Source of the DNA: Streptosporangium violaceochromogenes | Lineage (GTDB): Bacteria > Actinomycetota > Actinomycetes > Streptosporangiales > Streptosporangiaceae | DNA length: 64,000 nucleotides | Assembly: GCF_014654615.1 (NCBI RefSeq) | Contig: NZ_BNBB01000013.1 | Span: 1 to 64,000, forward strand | Direction: 5' to 3' | Part shown: positions 23,603 to 31,810 of the stretch, one piece after another | Layout of the letters: the number at the start of each line of letters is the position of its first letter | Position numbering within the stretch: position 1 is the stretch's first letter | Translations under genes and position numbers: made by a program | The notes under the pieces: generated by a model | What the model saw: only the letters and a program-made list of their open reading frames with translations | The model's database searches: none | What the model was told of the DNA's origin: nothing

Positions 23603-24358
23603 ATGACCTTCCGTGGCACGCCCCGGCCGCGTCCGCGCCGGTACCACGCGCAGACCGAACTGGACGACTTCGCGATCGTCAGCTATCGGGTGCCCGCCGA
23701 CGCGCTCGCCCGGCATCTACCCACCGGGTTCACCCCGATGAGACTGGACTTCGACGACGGCCAGGCCGCCCTTGTCTCCGCCGTCGCCTTCCGGGACCGG
23801 GACTTTCATTTCCGTTTCTGCCCGCCGGCGGCCATCACGTGCGGGCAGATCAACTACCGCGCCTATGTCACCGCGTACGGCAGGCCGGGGGTGTGGTTCT
23901 TCGGCACCAGCCTGGATCACCCCGTGGTCGCGATCGCGCGGCACCTGTGGGGCATGCCCTGGAGCCGCGACCGCATCCGCGTCGAGGCCGAGTGGAACGG
24001 CACCCTGGCGCGCTGGCGGCTGAACGCCGGGGGCGCCGCCTGCGAGGCGGCCGAACTGCCCGAGCCGCCCGCGCGGCTGGACGGCTTCACCGGCGAGTCG
24101 CACTGGATGGAGCTGCTCACCCATCCCGTTCAGGGCTGGTACCGGCACCGAAACGGGTGGGTGGGCACCTACAGCGTCTGGCATCCGCCGATGCGCCCGC
24201 GGTATTTCTCGGCGCTCTCCGCGAGTTTCCCGGTTTTCGAGCGCCTTGGCCTGATCACTTCGGAGACGCCGCCGCACTCGGTCCTGATCCAGCCCCGGCT
24301 GCACTTCGACATCCACACCCCGCCCCACCGCTTCCGCCCTCCGCCAGGCGTCAGGTGA
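23603..24358 (+). CDS. DUF2071 (YqjF-like) family protein
   Basis: 251 residues of the DUF2071 family, whose fold resembles acetoacetate decarboxylase. Typical features are a start with YHAQTELDDFAIVSYRVPADALARHLP, the RAYVTAYGRPGVWFF segment, and HWMELLTHPVQGWYRH near the C-terminus. Function is unknown. ATG at 23603 starts the conserved region; the ORF is open further upstream without conservation. Its 3' end overlaps the convergent chromate transporter gene by eight bases. Confidence 0.8.
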   Translation: MTFRGTPRPRPRRYHAQTELDDFAIVSYRVPADALARHLPTGFTPMRLDFDDGQAALVSAVAFRDRDFHFRFCPPAAITCGQINYRAYVTAYGRPGVWFFGTSLDHPVVAIARHLWGMPWSRDRIRVEAEWNGTLARWRLNAGGAACEAAELPEPPARLDGFTGESHWMELLTHPVQGWYRHRNGWVGTYSVWHPPMRPRYFSALSASFPVFERLGLITSETPPHSVLIQPRLHFDIHTPPHRFRPPPGVR

Positions 24359-25580
24359 GCAGGCTGTGGGCGAGCCCGACGAGGCCGCCCGCGGCGATGT
24401 ACCAGGCGTTGTTGAGCCTGGTCTTCCAGAGCAGGCCAAGGGTGATCAGCGCGAGGGCGGCGGTGAGCGGGTCGACGATCGCGGTCCGGCCGAGCTGGAA
24501 GGAGACTCCGGCCATCAGCGCGAGGGCGGCGGCGTTCAGTCCGTCCAGCAGGGCGGAGGTCCAGTCACCGGCGCGCAGCCTGTCGGTCAGCTTGGTGAGC
24601 AGGCCGACGAAGACGAACGACGGCAGGAAGACGGCCACGGTGGCCAGGAGAGCCCCGATCGGGCCGGCGATGACATATCCGAGGAAGGTGGCGGTGGTGA
24701 ACACCGGTCCGGGGGTGACCTGGCCGACGGACACGGCGTCCATCAGCTGTTCCTGTGTGATCCAGCCGAGCCGGTCGACGAAATCGCCGCGCAGGAAGGC
24801 CAGCAGCACATAGCCGCTGCCGTACAGCACAGCACCGATCTTGAGCATGGTGAGGAACAGCTCGGCGAGCCGGTCCCCGCTCGGGTGGGGGAACACCGGG
24901 AGGCCCAGTCCGAGCGGCAGGGTGAGCAGGCCGTGGGCGCGGTCGTGGCGGAACCGCCCGGCCAGCCGTACGGCGGCGGCCAGGAGCGCTCCGGCGGCCA
25001 GCACGAGCAGCTCGTTGACGCCGAGGAGGTAGGCGGTCAGTGCGGCGACCGTCAGGGCGGCCGTCCACACGCTTTTGATCACCGCGCGGAGCAGGCCGAT
25101 CAGGGCGTGCGCGATGATGGCGATCACGGCGGGGACGATGCCGTACAGCAGTCCCCTCACCGCGGGGGTGTTGCCGTAGGACACGTACGCCCAGGCCAGT
25201 GCGGTCACCATGAGCGCGGCGGGCAGGATGAAGCACACGCCCGCGGCGACCAGGCCGCGCAGGCGGGCACGGTCGAAGCCCAGGTGGATGGCCAGCTCGG
25301 TGGAGTTCGGGCCGGGGATCAGGTTGGTGGCGCCCATCAGGTCGACGAACCGCTGGTCGCCGACCCAGCCGCGGCGGCGCACCAGCTCATCGCGCATCAT
25401 CGCGGTGTGCGCGGCGGGGCCGCCGAAGGCGATGACGCCCAGCTTGAGGAACACCAGCGCCACCTCGCGGACCGCTCCCGGCACGGGACCGCGGTCTCCA
25501 CGCCGGGCCGGGCCGGGCTCGTCGCGGTGGTCGCCGCCGGGGGTGGGGTGCTGGTCTTCGGGGTCGTCGTGCGCGCTCAC
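24351..25580 (-). CDS. chrA: chromate transporter family membrane protein (ChrA-like)
   Basis: About 409 residues with two homologous halves of the CHR family. Each half carries the FxGG/PGP signature: VIAFGGPAAHTAMM with NLIPGPNSTE, and GAVLYGSGYVLLAF with GQVTPGPVFT. About ten to twelve membrane segments are visible. CHR proteins export chromate, though many actinobacterial members are not tested. GTG at 25580 has GGGAGGGG upstream; ATG at 25604 is an alternative. Confidence 0.85.
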   Translation of the reverse strand: MSAHDDPEDQHPTPGGDHRDEPGPARRGDRGPVPGAVREVALVFLKLGVIAFGGPAAHTAMMRDELVRRRGWVGDQRFVDLMGATNLIPGPNSTELAIHLGFDRARLRGLVAAGVCFILPAALMVTALAWAYVSYGNTPAVRGLLYGIVPAVIAIIAHALIGLLRAVIKSVWTAALTVAALTAYLLGVNELLVLAAGALLAAAVRLAGRFRHDRAHGLLTLPLGLGLPVFPHPSGDRLAELFLTMLKIGAVLYGSGYVLLAFLRGDFVDRLGWITQEQLMDAVSVGQVTPGPVFTTATFLGYVIAGPIGALLATVAVFLPSFVFVGLLTKLTDRLRAGDWTSALLDGLNAAALALMAGVSFQLGRTAIVDPLTAALALITLGLLWKTRLNNAWYIAAGGLVGLAHSLLT

Positions 25581-25802
25581 CGGATGGGCCCCTCCCGGAC
25601 TCATTACGGTTGTCGATGTCGAACCGCGAAGTGTTACGCGCCGCGACGGCACCTGCCCCGTGGTGTGTCTCCGCTCGTGAGATTGTGACGGCGCGGGATC
25701 GGGCGCCGTATCGAGTTGGTGAGTTCCTGACGTGCGGGGAAGGGGCTCGAAGGCGCGGGCGTTCCCGCTCGTGGCGCTACGGCTCGGCCCGCCGGTCCGG
25801 CC

Positions 25803-26770
25803 TCACGACCAGCGCGACCCGGCGTAGCCTCGGGAGCGCTCCACCACGTCGCCGTCGAGGAAGCGGTCCGGCCGGAACGCGCGCAGGTACGCGGGCGCCT
25901 CACCCGTGACGATCAGGGCGGCCAGGGTGTCCGCCGCGCCCGGGCCGAGATCACCGCCGTGCCGTTCTGCTTCGGCACGTATGACGCGTCGTTCACCTCG
26001 TCGAAGACGGCGGGCGCCTCGCGGAGGGAAGGCGGCGCGTACACCGTGCCGATCGTCGCCCGGACCGCCTGAATCGGCAGGTCCACCCCCGCGGTGAGGA
26101 GGACGTTCCGGGTCCAGGCCCCGGCGGCCACGACGACCGTGGGGGCGTCGACGACACCGGCGTCGGTCTCGACACCCGCGACCGCCCCACCGCGTGTGAG
26201 AAGCCGGCGCACCGGCTCGAACGTCCGCAGCTCAACCCCTTCGGCGAGCGCCTGGACGGCCAGGGCGTTCATGACATCCGGGCCGATCACGGTGCCGCCG
26301 TCGGGATCGTAGGCCGCTCCGCCCAGATCGCCGACCCGAATGCCGGGGACCAGCACCGCCACGTCCCGCGGCCCCAGGAGCTCCGCGCTGAGCCCGAGCG
26401 TCTTCTGCGCGCGCACGTTCCGCGTCAGCGTCTCGACGTCGCCGGTTCCGACGAGCCACAGCACGCCGCGGCGGCTGAACACGTCGGCTCCGCCGATCAC
26501 CTCGGTCCAGTTCCGGAACACACGCGCGCCCGACTCCGCCAGGAGCATCTCGTCCAGGTCGGAGTTGTGCACCCGGATGATCCCGCTTCCGTGGCCGCTG
26601 GCTCCGCAGCCGGGTGTGCCCGAGTCGATCACGACGATGCGTCCGCCCGTCCGGCGGCGCAGGAACAGGCCGGTCGAGAGCCCCGCGATACCGGCTCCCA
26701 CCACGACGGCATCCGCTCTGTGGCCCACGGTTTCTTCACTCTCGTCGGGGAGGGGGAATATTTCGGTCAC
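25803..26770 (-). pseudogene. FAD-dependent oxidoreductase (DAO family) with a C-terminal frameshift
   Basis: The first about 285 codons encode a DAO-type oxidase (VVVGAGIAGLSTGLFLRR; FDEVNDASYVPKQNGTAVI). Near 25950 the frame runs into unrelated codons and stops at 25913. In the neighbouring frame the expected continuation is present: GDLGPGAADTLAALIVTG, then VVERSRGYAGSRWS and a stop at 25803. One missing base (or two extra) explains it, by real mutation or sequencing error. The start is unclear (GTG 26770 or TTG 26797; no ribosome binding site). A 14-bp perfect palindrome GGGTGCCGGCACCC (26811-26824) lies just upstream. Confidence 0.65.
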
Positions 26771-26906
26771 GGTATCAATCAGAGGTGTCCGATTCAATCG
26801 GTCGACATCGGGGTGCCGGCACCCGGACGCTCAGGCCCGACGGGAACGGTGACCGCTCGCCGCGATTCCTGTCTGGTGACCCGCGGAGCCTGGGTACGCA
26901 TCCGGG

Positions 26907-27230
26907 TCACGCCACCATCGGCAGGCTACGGTCCAGGCCGGTGATGCGCAGCAGCCGGGACATGAACGGGCGGGGCGCGGTCAGCGCGAGGGTGATGCCC
27001 ATCGGCCGGGCGCGACGCTGGATGCCGATCAGGACGGCCAGACCGCAGGCGTCGCAGAACAACACCTGCGACAGGTCGAGGATGAGCAGGCTCGTGCTGG
27101 AGTGAAGCGTGCTCATCAGCCGCCGGCGAAGCGCCGCGCTGGTGAAGATGTCGATCTCGCCGAACAGGTGAACGGTGGTCGGCCTTGATTGGTCGGCCAC
27201 GCCGAGCGGGGCGGTGTCGATGACCGTCAT
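26907..27230 (-). CDS. STAS-domain anti-sigma factor antagonist
   Basis: 107 residues filling one STAS domain: VHLFGEIDIFTSAALRRRL at the start, then LILDLSQVLFCDACGLAVLIGI, where the phosphorylatable Ser of SpoIIAA homologues is replaced by Asp/Ala-Cys (FCDACGL). That substitution may make it insensitive to an anti-sigma kinase. ATG at 27230 has AAAGGAG seven bases upstream. Proteins like this release a sigma factor from its anti-sigma partner; no kinase is encoded nearby. Confidence 0.85.
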   Translation of the reverse strand: MTVIDTAPLGVADQSRPTTVHLFGEIDIFTSAALRRRLMSTLHSSTSLLILDLSQVLFCDACGLAVLIGIQRRARPMGITLALTAPRPFMSRLLRITGLDRSLPMVA

Positions 27231-27346
27231 GGGAAGTCTCCTTTTTGTGAAGGCTGAAATGGGGTGAGACGTCTGCCCGCCCGAAGAGCCGATCCGCCGC
27301 CGGGACGGGCGGCGCGTGAACCGGCTCGGATCCGGCCGGCGGGCGG

Positions 27347-28039
27347 TCACCTCGGCGCTGACGGCCGTGTGGTGGAGAGCTGCGCCCTCTGACCGGTGAC
27401 CGCCCCACCCTTACGCTCCCGGCGGGCCGGGCTTCCGGCGGCCGTCGCGTGGGGATCAAAGCCGGGCGGCGGGTATGCGAGGGTACGGACGGCGTCGGCG
27501 GTCAGGCCGGCGGTGTCCCGGGTGGTGAGCCTGAGCGTGGCCTCGGCGGGGCCGGCAGGGGTACCCGGTGGAATGACCAGCAAGGCGACCGGCTCGTCGG
27601 CGGCGAAGAACAGAACGATCACGCGAGGATCGGTGTGGCCGGACCAGCCGACGCGGACCTGCCGTCCGCGTGCCGGGATCCGGCGCGGGATGCGCTGCCA
27701 TGTGTCCGGGTGCACGCCGATCCTCAGCGTGATCCGGCCCAGCCGCTGGTCGACGGCGGCGATGAGACCGGGCAGCTCGGCCACCGCGTCACGGGAGTAG
27801 GGCCACCAGGCGCCGTCCACAACGGCTCGCCGATCCGGCAGCGGGTAAAGACTGAGCCGTAACGCGGAATCGACCCGAGGGGTCGCGGACGAGACGGGGC
27901 TGAGCAGTGTGCCTTGGGAAAAAAGCGTCGGCGTCACGGTCGCCTGACCTGTCCGAGCCCCTCGAAGGAGCCACTGGTGGTTCGCCGGGGGCGACGCCGA
28001 CCTGAGTGCCAACGCTCGAAAAGTCCTCGGTGTCCTCAT
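27347..28039 (-). CDS. DUF5994 family protein
   Basis: 230 residues. Residues about 60-185 match DUF5994 of actinobacteria (LRLSLYPL, DGAWWPYSRDAVAELPGL, RRIPARGRQVRVGW, LLVIPPGTP). Function is unknown; family members often sit near STAS and other stress-response genes, as here. ATG at 28039 has GAGGTAGG upstream. It is divergent from the integrase gene with only 50 bases between them. Confidence 0.75.
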   Translation of the reverse strand: MRTPRTFRALALRSASPPANHQWLLRGARTGQATVTPTLFSQGTLLSPVSSATPRVDSALRLSLYPLPDRRAVVDGAWWPYSRDAVAELPGLIAAVDQRLGRITLRIGVHPDTWQRIPRRIPARGRQVRVGWSGHTDPRVIVLFFAADEPVALLVIPPGTPAGPAEATLRLTTRDTAGLTADAVRTLAYPPPGFDPHATAAGSPARRERKGGAVTGQRAQLSTTRPSAPR

Positions 28040-28051
28040 CCTACCTCATGA

Positions 28052-28077
28052 CTTTCGGAATTATCCGATTCCGGAAG
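28052..28077. promoter_or_regulatory. inverted repeat between DUF5994 and integrase genes
   Basis: CTTTCGGAAT (28052-28061) and ATTCCGGAAG (28068-28077) form a 10-bp inverted repeat with one mismatch and a six-base spacer, in the 50-base gap between divergent starts. It could be an operator for both genes or a binding site of the recombinase itself. Confidence 0.55.
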
Positions 28078-28089
28078 TAAAGTGGCGCC

Positions 28090-29103
28090 ATGATTTTCGG
28101 AAACGCGCAGCACAATGGATCGCAGACCGCCGAAACGGCTTCCGGAAACGCGCCACCGGCCCGGCGTGGCCGGCGGCCCGTCCCGCTGTCCGACCCCTAC
28201 GCCGCGGTGCTGGCCGACTACACCGGCGCACTGCGCCGCTCCCCGCTGGCCGACTCCAGCCGCGCCAAGTACGTCTCCCGTGTACGCGGCTACCTCGCCT
28301 GGATCGGCGAGGCCGCCGCCTACGGCCTGCTGGACGGCGACCCGCTCACCGACCCCGCCGCGGCCACGTGGGCGGTGCGCGACTACCGCCGCCACCTGAA
28401 GGACAACCACCGCGCCTCTGCCACCATCGACAACGTGCTGGCCGCCGTCGACGACTTCCACGCACGCCGCGGCCTGGCCTCCGCCCAGGCCCACCGCGAG
28501 CGCGTCCAGCGGCGCACCGCGCCCAAAGCCCTGGACGAGCACCGGATCCGCCGCTACCTGCGCCAGGTCGAGGCCGCCGCCTCCCGCCGCGACACCGTCA
28601 TCGCCCTGCTGCCCTACCTGGCGGGCCTGCGCATCGGCGAAGTCGTCGCCCTCGATCTGGCCGATGTGCGCGTCTCCGCCCGCAGAGGCCGGCTGCGTGC
28701 CCGTGGCAAGGGCCGCGACGGCGGTAAGATCCGTACCGTCGATCTGCATCCCAGCCTGTGCGGTGCCCTCCGGGCCTGGCTGATCGAGCGCCCCGCCTGG
28801 CCCGGCGCCGACACCGACGCGTTGCTGCTGAACACCCGCGGCGGGCGGCTCACCGACCGCGCCGCCCGCGACGTCATCACCGGCCTTGGCCGCGACGCCG
28901 GACTGGGCGGGGAACCCGGTGAGCCGTTCGGCCCGCACATTCTGCGCCACACCTTCGGCACCCAGCTGGTGCGGGCGGGCACGGACCTGGTCCTGGTCGC
29001 CGAGCTGATGGGCCACGAACGCCTGGACACCACCCGGCAGTACACCTTGCCGGCGCCCGCCGATCGCACCGCCGCGCTCGGCGCGCTCATCACCGATCAC
29101 TGA
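28090..29103 (+). CDS. tyrosine recombinase/integrase
   Basis: 337 residues with an N-terminal SAM-like core-binding domain (about 35-145) and a C-terminal catalytic domain. The full active set is seen: Arg in AGLRIGEV, Lys in GKGRDGGKIR, His and Arg in HILRHTFGT, His in MGHERLDTT and the nucleophile Tyr in RQYTLP. It is XerC/D-like in size. It lies at the junction between the chromosomal genes and the bleomycin-type cluster, facing the cluster end, and may have taken part in its acquisition (inference). No second recombinase, tRNA or clear attachment site is visible within the window. Confidence 0.9.
   Translation: MIFGNAQHNGSQTAETASGNAPPARRGRRPVPLSDPYAAVLADYTGALRRSPLADSSRAKYVSRVRGYLAWIGEAAAYGLLDGDPLTDPAAATWAVRDYRRHLKDNHRASATIDNVLAAVDDFHARRGLASAQAHRERVQRRTAPKALDEHRIRRYLRQVEAAASRRDTVIALLPYLAGLRIGEVVALDLADVRVSARRGRLRARGKGRDGGKIRTVDLHPSLCGALRAWLIERPAWPGADTDALLLNTRGGRLTDRAARDVITGLGRDAGLGGEPGEPFGPHILRHTFGTQLVRAGTDLVLVAELMGHERLDTTRQYTLPAPADRTAALGALITDH
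28095..28153. repeat. direct repeat of the TTYCGGAA half-site inside the integrase start
   Basis: TTTCGGAAACGCGC (28095-28108) and TTCCGGAAACGCGC (28140-28153) differ at one base and are exactly 45 bases apart. They share the TTYCGGAA core with the inverted repeat just upstream. Clustered cores at the start of a recombinase gene suggest protein binding rather than coding constraint. Confidence 0.5.
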
Positions 29104-29243
29104 CCGTCGGCGCAGCCGGGCGGCGCCATGCCTGCCGGCCGCATCAACCCGACCTGCCGGTCCGAGGCTGAGAAGGCTTGCCGTCGACGTAGGACGGCCG
29201 CCTCCGCCCGCCGGCCCGAGGCGCCCGCCGCCTCGCCGCCGGG

Positions 29244-30164
29244 TCAGGCCGGGGCCGCCACCACGACGCGATGGCCCTCGGGGAGCCGGAGAACGAACTC
29301 CCGGGTACCCCAGGCCGTCTCGGCCGGTGGCCGGGCGATGTCCGCTCCCGCCGCGACGGCGCGCCGGTGGAGCGCCTCGAACGTGGTCCCGACGTCGAGA
29401 CAGAGGGTGACCCGTGCGACCCGCCAGCGCCGCGTCGCCTCAAGGCGAAGCCGCGGCCCGACACTCCACGGGCCGAAGCCCACGCCCGCCACCTGCGGTG
29501 GGTCGCCCACCGAGAAGAGGGTTCTCCCGCCCAGCGCGGCCCGCAGCAGGGTGAGCCTGGCCGCCACGTCACGCACGGGAAGGACCGCCTCGGCGCCGAG
29601 CACGGTCGCGGGCTCGGCGCCGCCCGCCCTGCCGAGCACGATCATCTCGTGGGGGTGCTCGCGATGGGGGTAGCGCTGCGCCAGCCGGCCGCGTTCGGTG
29701 AGGCCGATCCGGCGGGCCACCCCCAGCGAACGGTCGTTCGCGGCCTCCACCCATGCCTCCACATGGGCGAGGCCCAGCCCGTGGAGGGCGTGCCGCACCG
29801 CGGCTCCGGCCGCCTCGGCGGCCAGGCCCCGGCCCCAGGCGTCCTTGCGGAGGATCCATGTCAGACCGGGAACCTCCACCCCGCCCAGCAGCCCGACCAT
29901 GCCGGCGGGCTCGTCGCCGTCGACCGGCCGGATCGTCCACAGGTGGGCGCCGGTGCGGCCGGCGCCCTCCCGCAGGCGCTCCCGGGTGTCCGCCTCGCCG
30001 GCGCAGACGGGGTGGTTCCACCAGCGCATCACCTCGGGATCGCCGAACGCGGCGTGGAGTCCCACGGCGTCGCGGTCCGGATCCAGCGGGGTCAGGCGCA
30101 GCCGGGAAGTCGTCATCTCCACCGGGAACTCCTCCAGGGCACGGTCTTCTCCTTTCTCCGTCAT
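29244..30164 (-). CDS. GNAT acetyltransferase-VOC fusion (BlmB-like bleomycin N-acetyltransferase)
   Basis: 306 residues. Residues about 18-180 are a RimJ/RimL-type GNAT domain (RLRLTPLDPDRD, KDAWGRGLAAEAAGA acetyl-CoA loop). Residues about 185-306 resemble one VOC/glyoxalase-fold unit (VLPVRDVAARLTLLRAALG ... FVLRLPEGHRVVV). The bleomycin N-acetyltransferase BlmB of the S. verticillus cluster has similar length and a GNAT part plus a C-terminal domain, and inactivates metal-free bleomycin by acetylating its primary amine. Self-resistance by acetylation is therefore the best guess here. The start ATG overlaps the stop of the upstream gene (ATGA). It is the last gene of the minus-strand cluster. 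Confidence 0.75.
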   Translation of the reverse strand: MTEKGEDRALEEFPVEMTTSRLRLTPLDPDRDAVGLHAAFGDPEVMRWWNHPVCAGEADTRERLREGAGRTGAHLWTIRPVDGDEPAGMVGLLGGVEVPGLTWILRKDAWGRGLAAEAAGAAVRHALHGLGLAHVEAWVEAANDRSLGVARRIGLTERGRLAQRYPHREHPHEMIVLGRAGGAEPATVLGAEAVLPVRDVAARLTLLRAALGGRTLFSVGDPPQVAGVGFGPWSVGPRLRLEATRRWRVARVTLCLDVGTTFEALHRRAVAAGADIARPPAETAWGTREFVLRLPEGHRVVVAAPA

Positions 30165-31738
30165 CTCCCGGGCCCGCCGGTCGCGAGGTGGTCCGGGACG
30201 GATCGTCCCAGCACACGTTCGGCCGTCGCCACGGAGAGCCCGCGGTCCCGCACGAGATGGCGGAAGATCAGCGCCGGCGCCTCCTCCGGCGTCACCCCCA
30301 GGTTCTCCAGTCTGCGGGAGATCAGGCGCAGCCGCTCGGCGTAGGAGGCGGGCAGCCCCCCGGCGAGGTCGCGAAGAATCGTGTACTCCGAGGACAGGTA
30401 GAGAAGGCGCAGGTCGGAGGCGTGAAACACCCGGCTGTAGTACGAGATCCCGCCCACGTGCACCAGTTCGTCGGTCATGTCCTGCTGCCACACGCGGCGA
30501 TCGTCCGCCGTGTCCCGCTCGGTGAACATCTCCTGCGTCCGGTGGGCCAGAGGACGTACCGGGTGTGTCCGGTAACCCGCGGCCGCCGCCGTGAGCTGGT
30601 AGGCGACAAGGGTGTCGAAGAAGGGCGAGGCGCCGGGTGTCCTCGGCCTGCCGTGTTCGTCGGCCGGCAGCACCCGCAGCAGCGTCCGGCGTTGCCGGGG
30701 CGTCGGCACACGGCAGTAGGTCCGATGGTGCAGGGTCGGCACCATGGAGCCCTCCCAGTCGTAGTTGGCGGGGCTCATGGAGCGGTTACGGCGCCGCAGC
30801 TCGCGGGCGGCCTCGACGTTGACGGCCACCAGGTGCGTGCACCCGATCGGGACTCCGGGCGCCGCGTCGTAGGTCCACACGGCGTTGACCGCGACGCCGT
30901 CGGAGAACCGCAGCAGGTCGCCGAACACCGAGGGGTTCAGTACGAAACAGTCGATGTCCATGTAGGCGAAGTCGAACCGGTTGACGGCGAAGAGGAACTC
31001 CCACGCCGTGTTGTCGTCGATCTCCAGCCCCACGTTGTGGAACGGGCGATCCAGGTTGCCGCGGATCCACTCCTGTTCGTCCTCCGACAGTCCCGAGCCG
31101 AGGAGGACCAGGTTGACGTCGGCGGGAACGTGCCGCTGCGCGCTGACCATCCAGTGCATCAGACCGGTCGTGAAGAACATGAAAACCGGGTCGCGTTTGC
31201 GCTCAAGCCGGTGGTAGAAGCGCTGGAAGGCGGTCAGCTCCGGGCGTTCCTGACGCGCGAGGCGGTAGTTGCGAGGCGCCGTCCGGATGCGCGCCGGAAT
31301 CGTACGGTTCACCACGTACCGCAGTGTCTGACGTAAACCGTCGTACGTCGCGGCGAAGGCCAGGATGTTCCCCCATTCGTCCCTGACCTCCAGCGTCCGC
31401 TCGGAGATCCCGGTGACGCCGATGCCGAACTCGATGTCCGCCCGGTTCGCCCGTAGCCGTGCCGCGACCCGCTCGATGTCGTCGACGAAGAACAGGGCGT
31501 CCCAGGATCTGTCGGCGAACCGCCGGTGCGAGAAGCCCCCGGCGTCGTCCGGTGCGGCCTGAAGCAGCAGCGACCCTTCCGCCCTGCGCGCGAAGACCAT
31601 GGACGGCGGATCTCCCACCGGTTCGACCAGGTCGAACCCGAGGACGTCGCGGTAGTGCTCGGCCGCGCGGCGCAGGTCGCCGACAAGCAGGCAGGGGACG
31701 CCCTCCGCCCCGCTCGGCGACCACCAGGACCGGCCCAT
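30161..31738 (-). CDS. VOC domain-glycosyltransferase-like fusion protein
   Basis: 525 residues with two parts. Residues 12-130 form a VOC/glyoxalase/bleomycin-resistance fold (CLLVGDLRRAAEHYRDVLGF ... VRDEWGNILAFA). Residues about 170-480 look like a GT-A glycosyltransferase: VFMFFTTGLMHWMVSAQ at the start, a DxD motif in FAYMDIDCFVLNP (about 255-267) and a late VHVGGISYYS. ATG at 31738 has AAGGAG seven bases upstream. It is coupled to the acetyltransferase gene downstream. No bleomycin, tallysomycin or zorbamycin gene of this architecture is known to me. It may recognise the glycopeptide with its VOC domain and glycosylate it, as tailoring or protection; that is inference. Confidence 0.7.
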   Translation of the reverse strand: MGRSWWSPSGAEGVPCLLVGDLRRAAEHYRDVLGFDLVEPVGDPPSMVFARRAEGSLLLQAAPDDAGGFSHRRFADRSWDALFFVDDIERVAARLRANRADIEFGIGVTGISERTLEVRDEWGNILAFAATYDGLRQTLRYVVNRTIPARIRTAPRNYRLARQERPELTAFQRFYHRLERKRDPVFMFFTTGLMHWMVSAQRHVPADVNLVLLGSGLSEDEQEWIRGNLDRPFHNVGLEIDDNTAWEFLFAVNRFDFAYMDIDCFVLNPSVFGDLLRFSDGVAVNAVWTYDAAPGVPIGCTHLVAVNVEAARELRRRNRSMSPANYDWEGSMVPTLHHRTYCRVPTPRQRRTLLRVLPADEHGRPRTPGASPFFDTLVAYQLTAAAAGYRTHPVRPLAHRTQEMFTERDTADDRRVWQQDMTDELVHVGGISYYSRVFHASDLRLLYLSSEYTILRDLAGGLPASYAERLRLISRRLENLGVTPEEAPALIFRHLVRDRGLSVATAERVLGRSVPDHLATGGPGR

Positions 31739-31810
31739 AACGGCTCCTTCCCTCTCCGGAAAGCGGCTCGGCGAAACACCCTCACCGCCGTTCGCACATC
31801 GGTGCCGGTC

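Noticed and set aside
26811..26824. GGGTGCCGGCACCC palindrome as an operator
   Set aside because: Single 14-bp palindrome of pure GC-type sequence before a broken gene; chance is a sufficient explanation.
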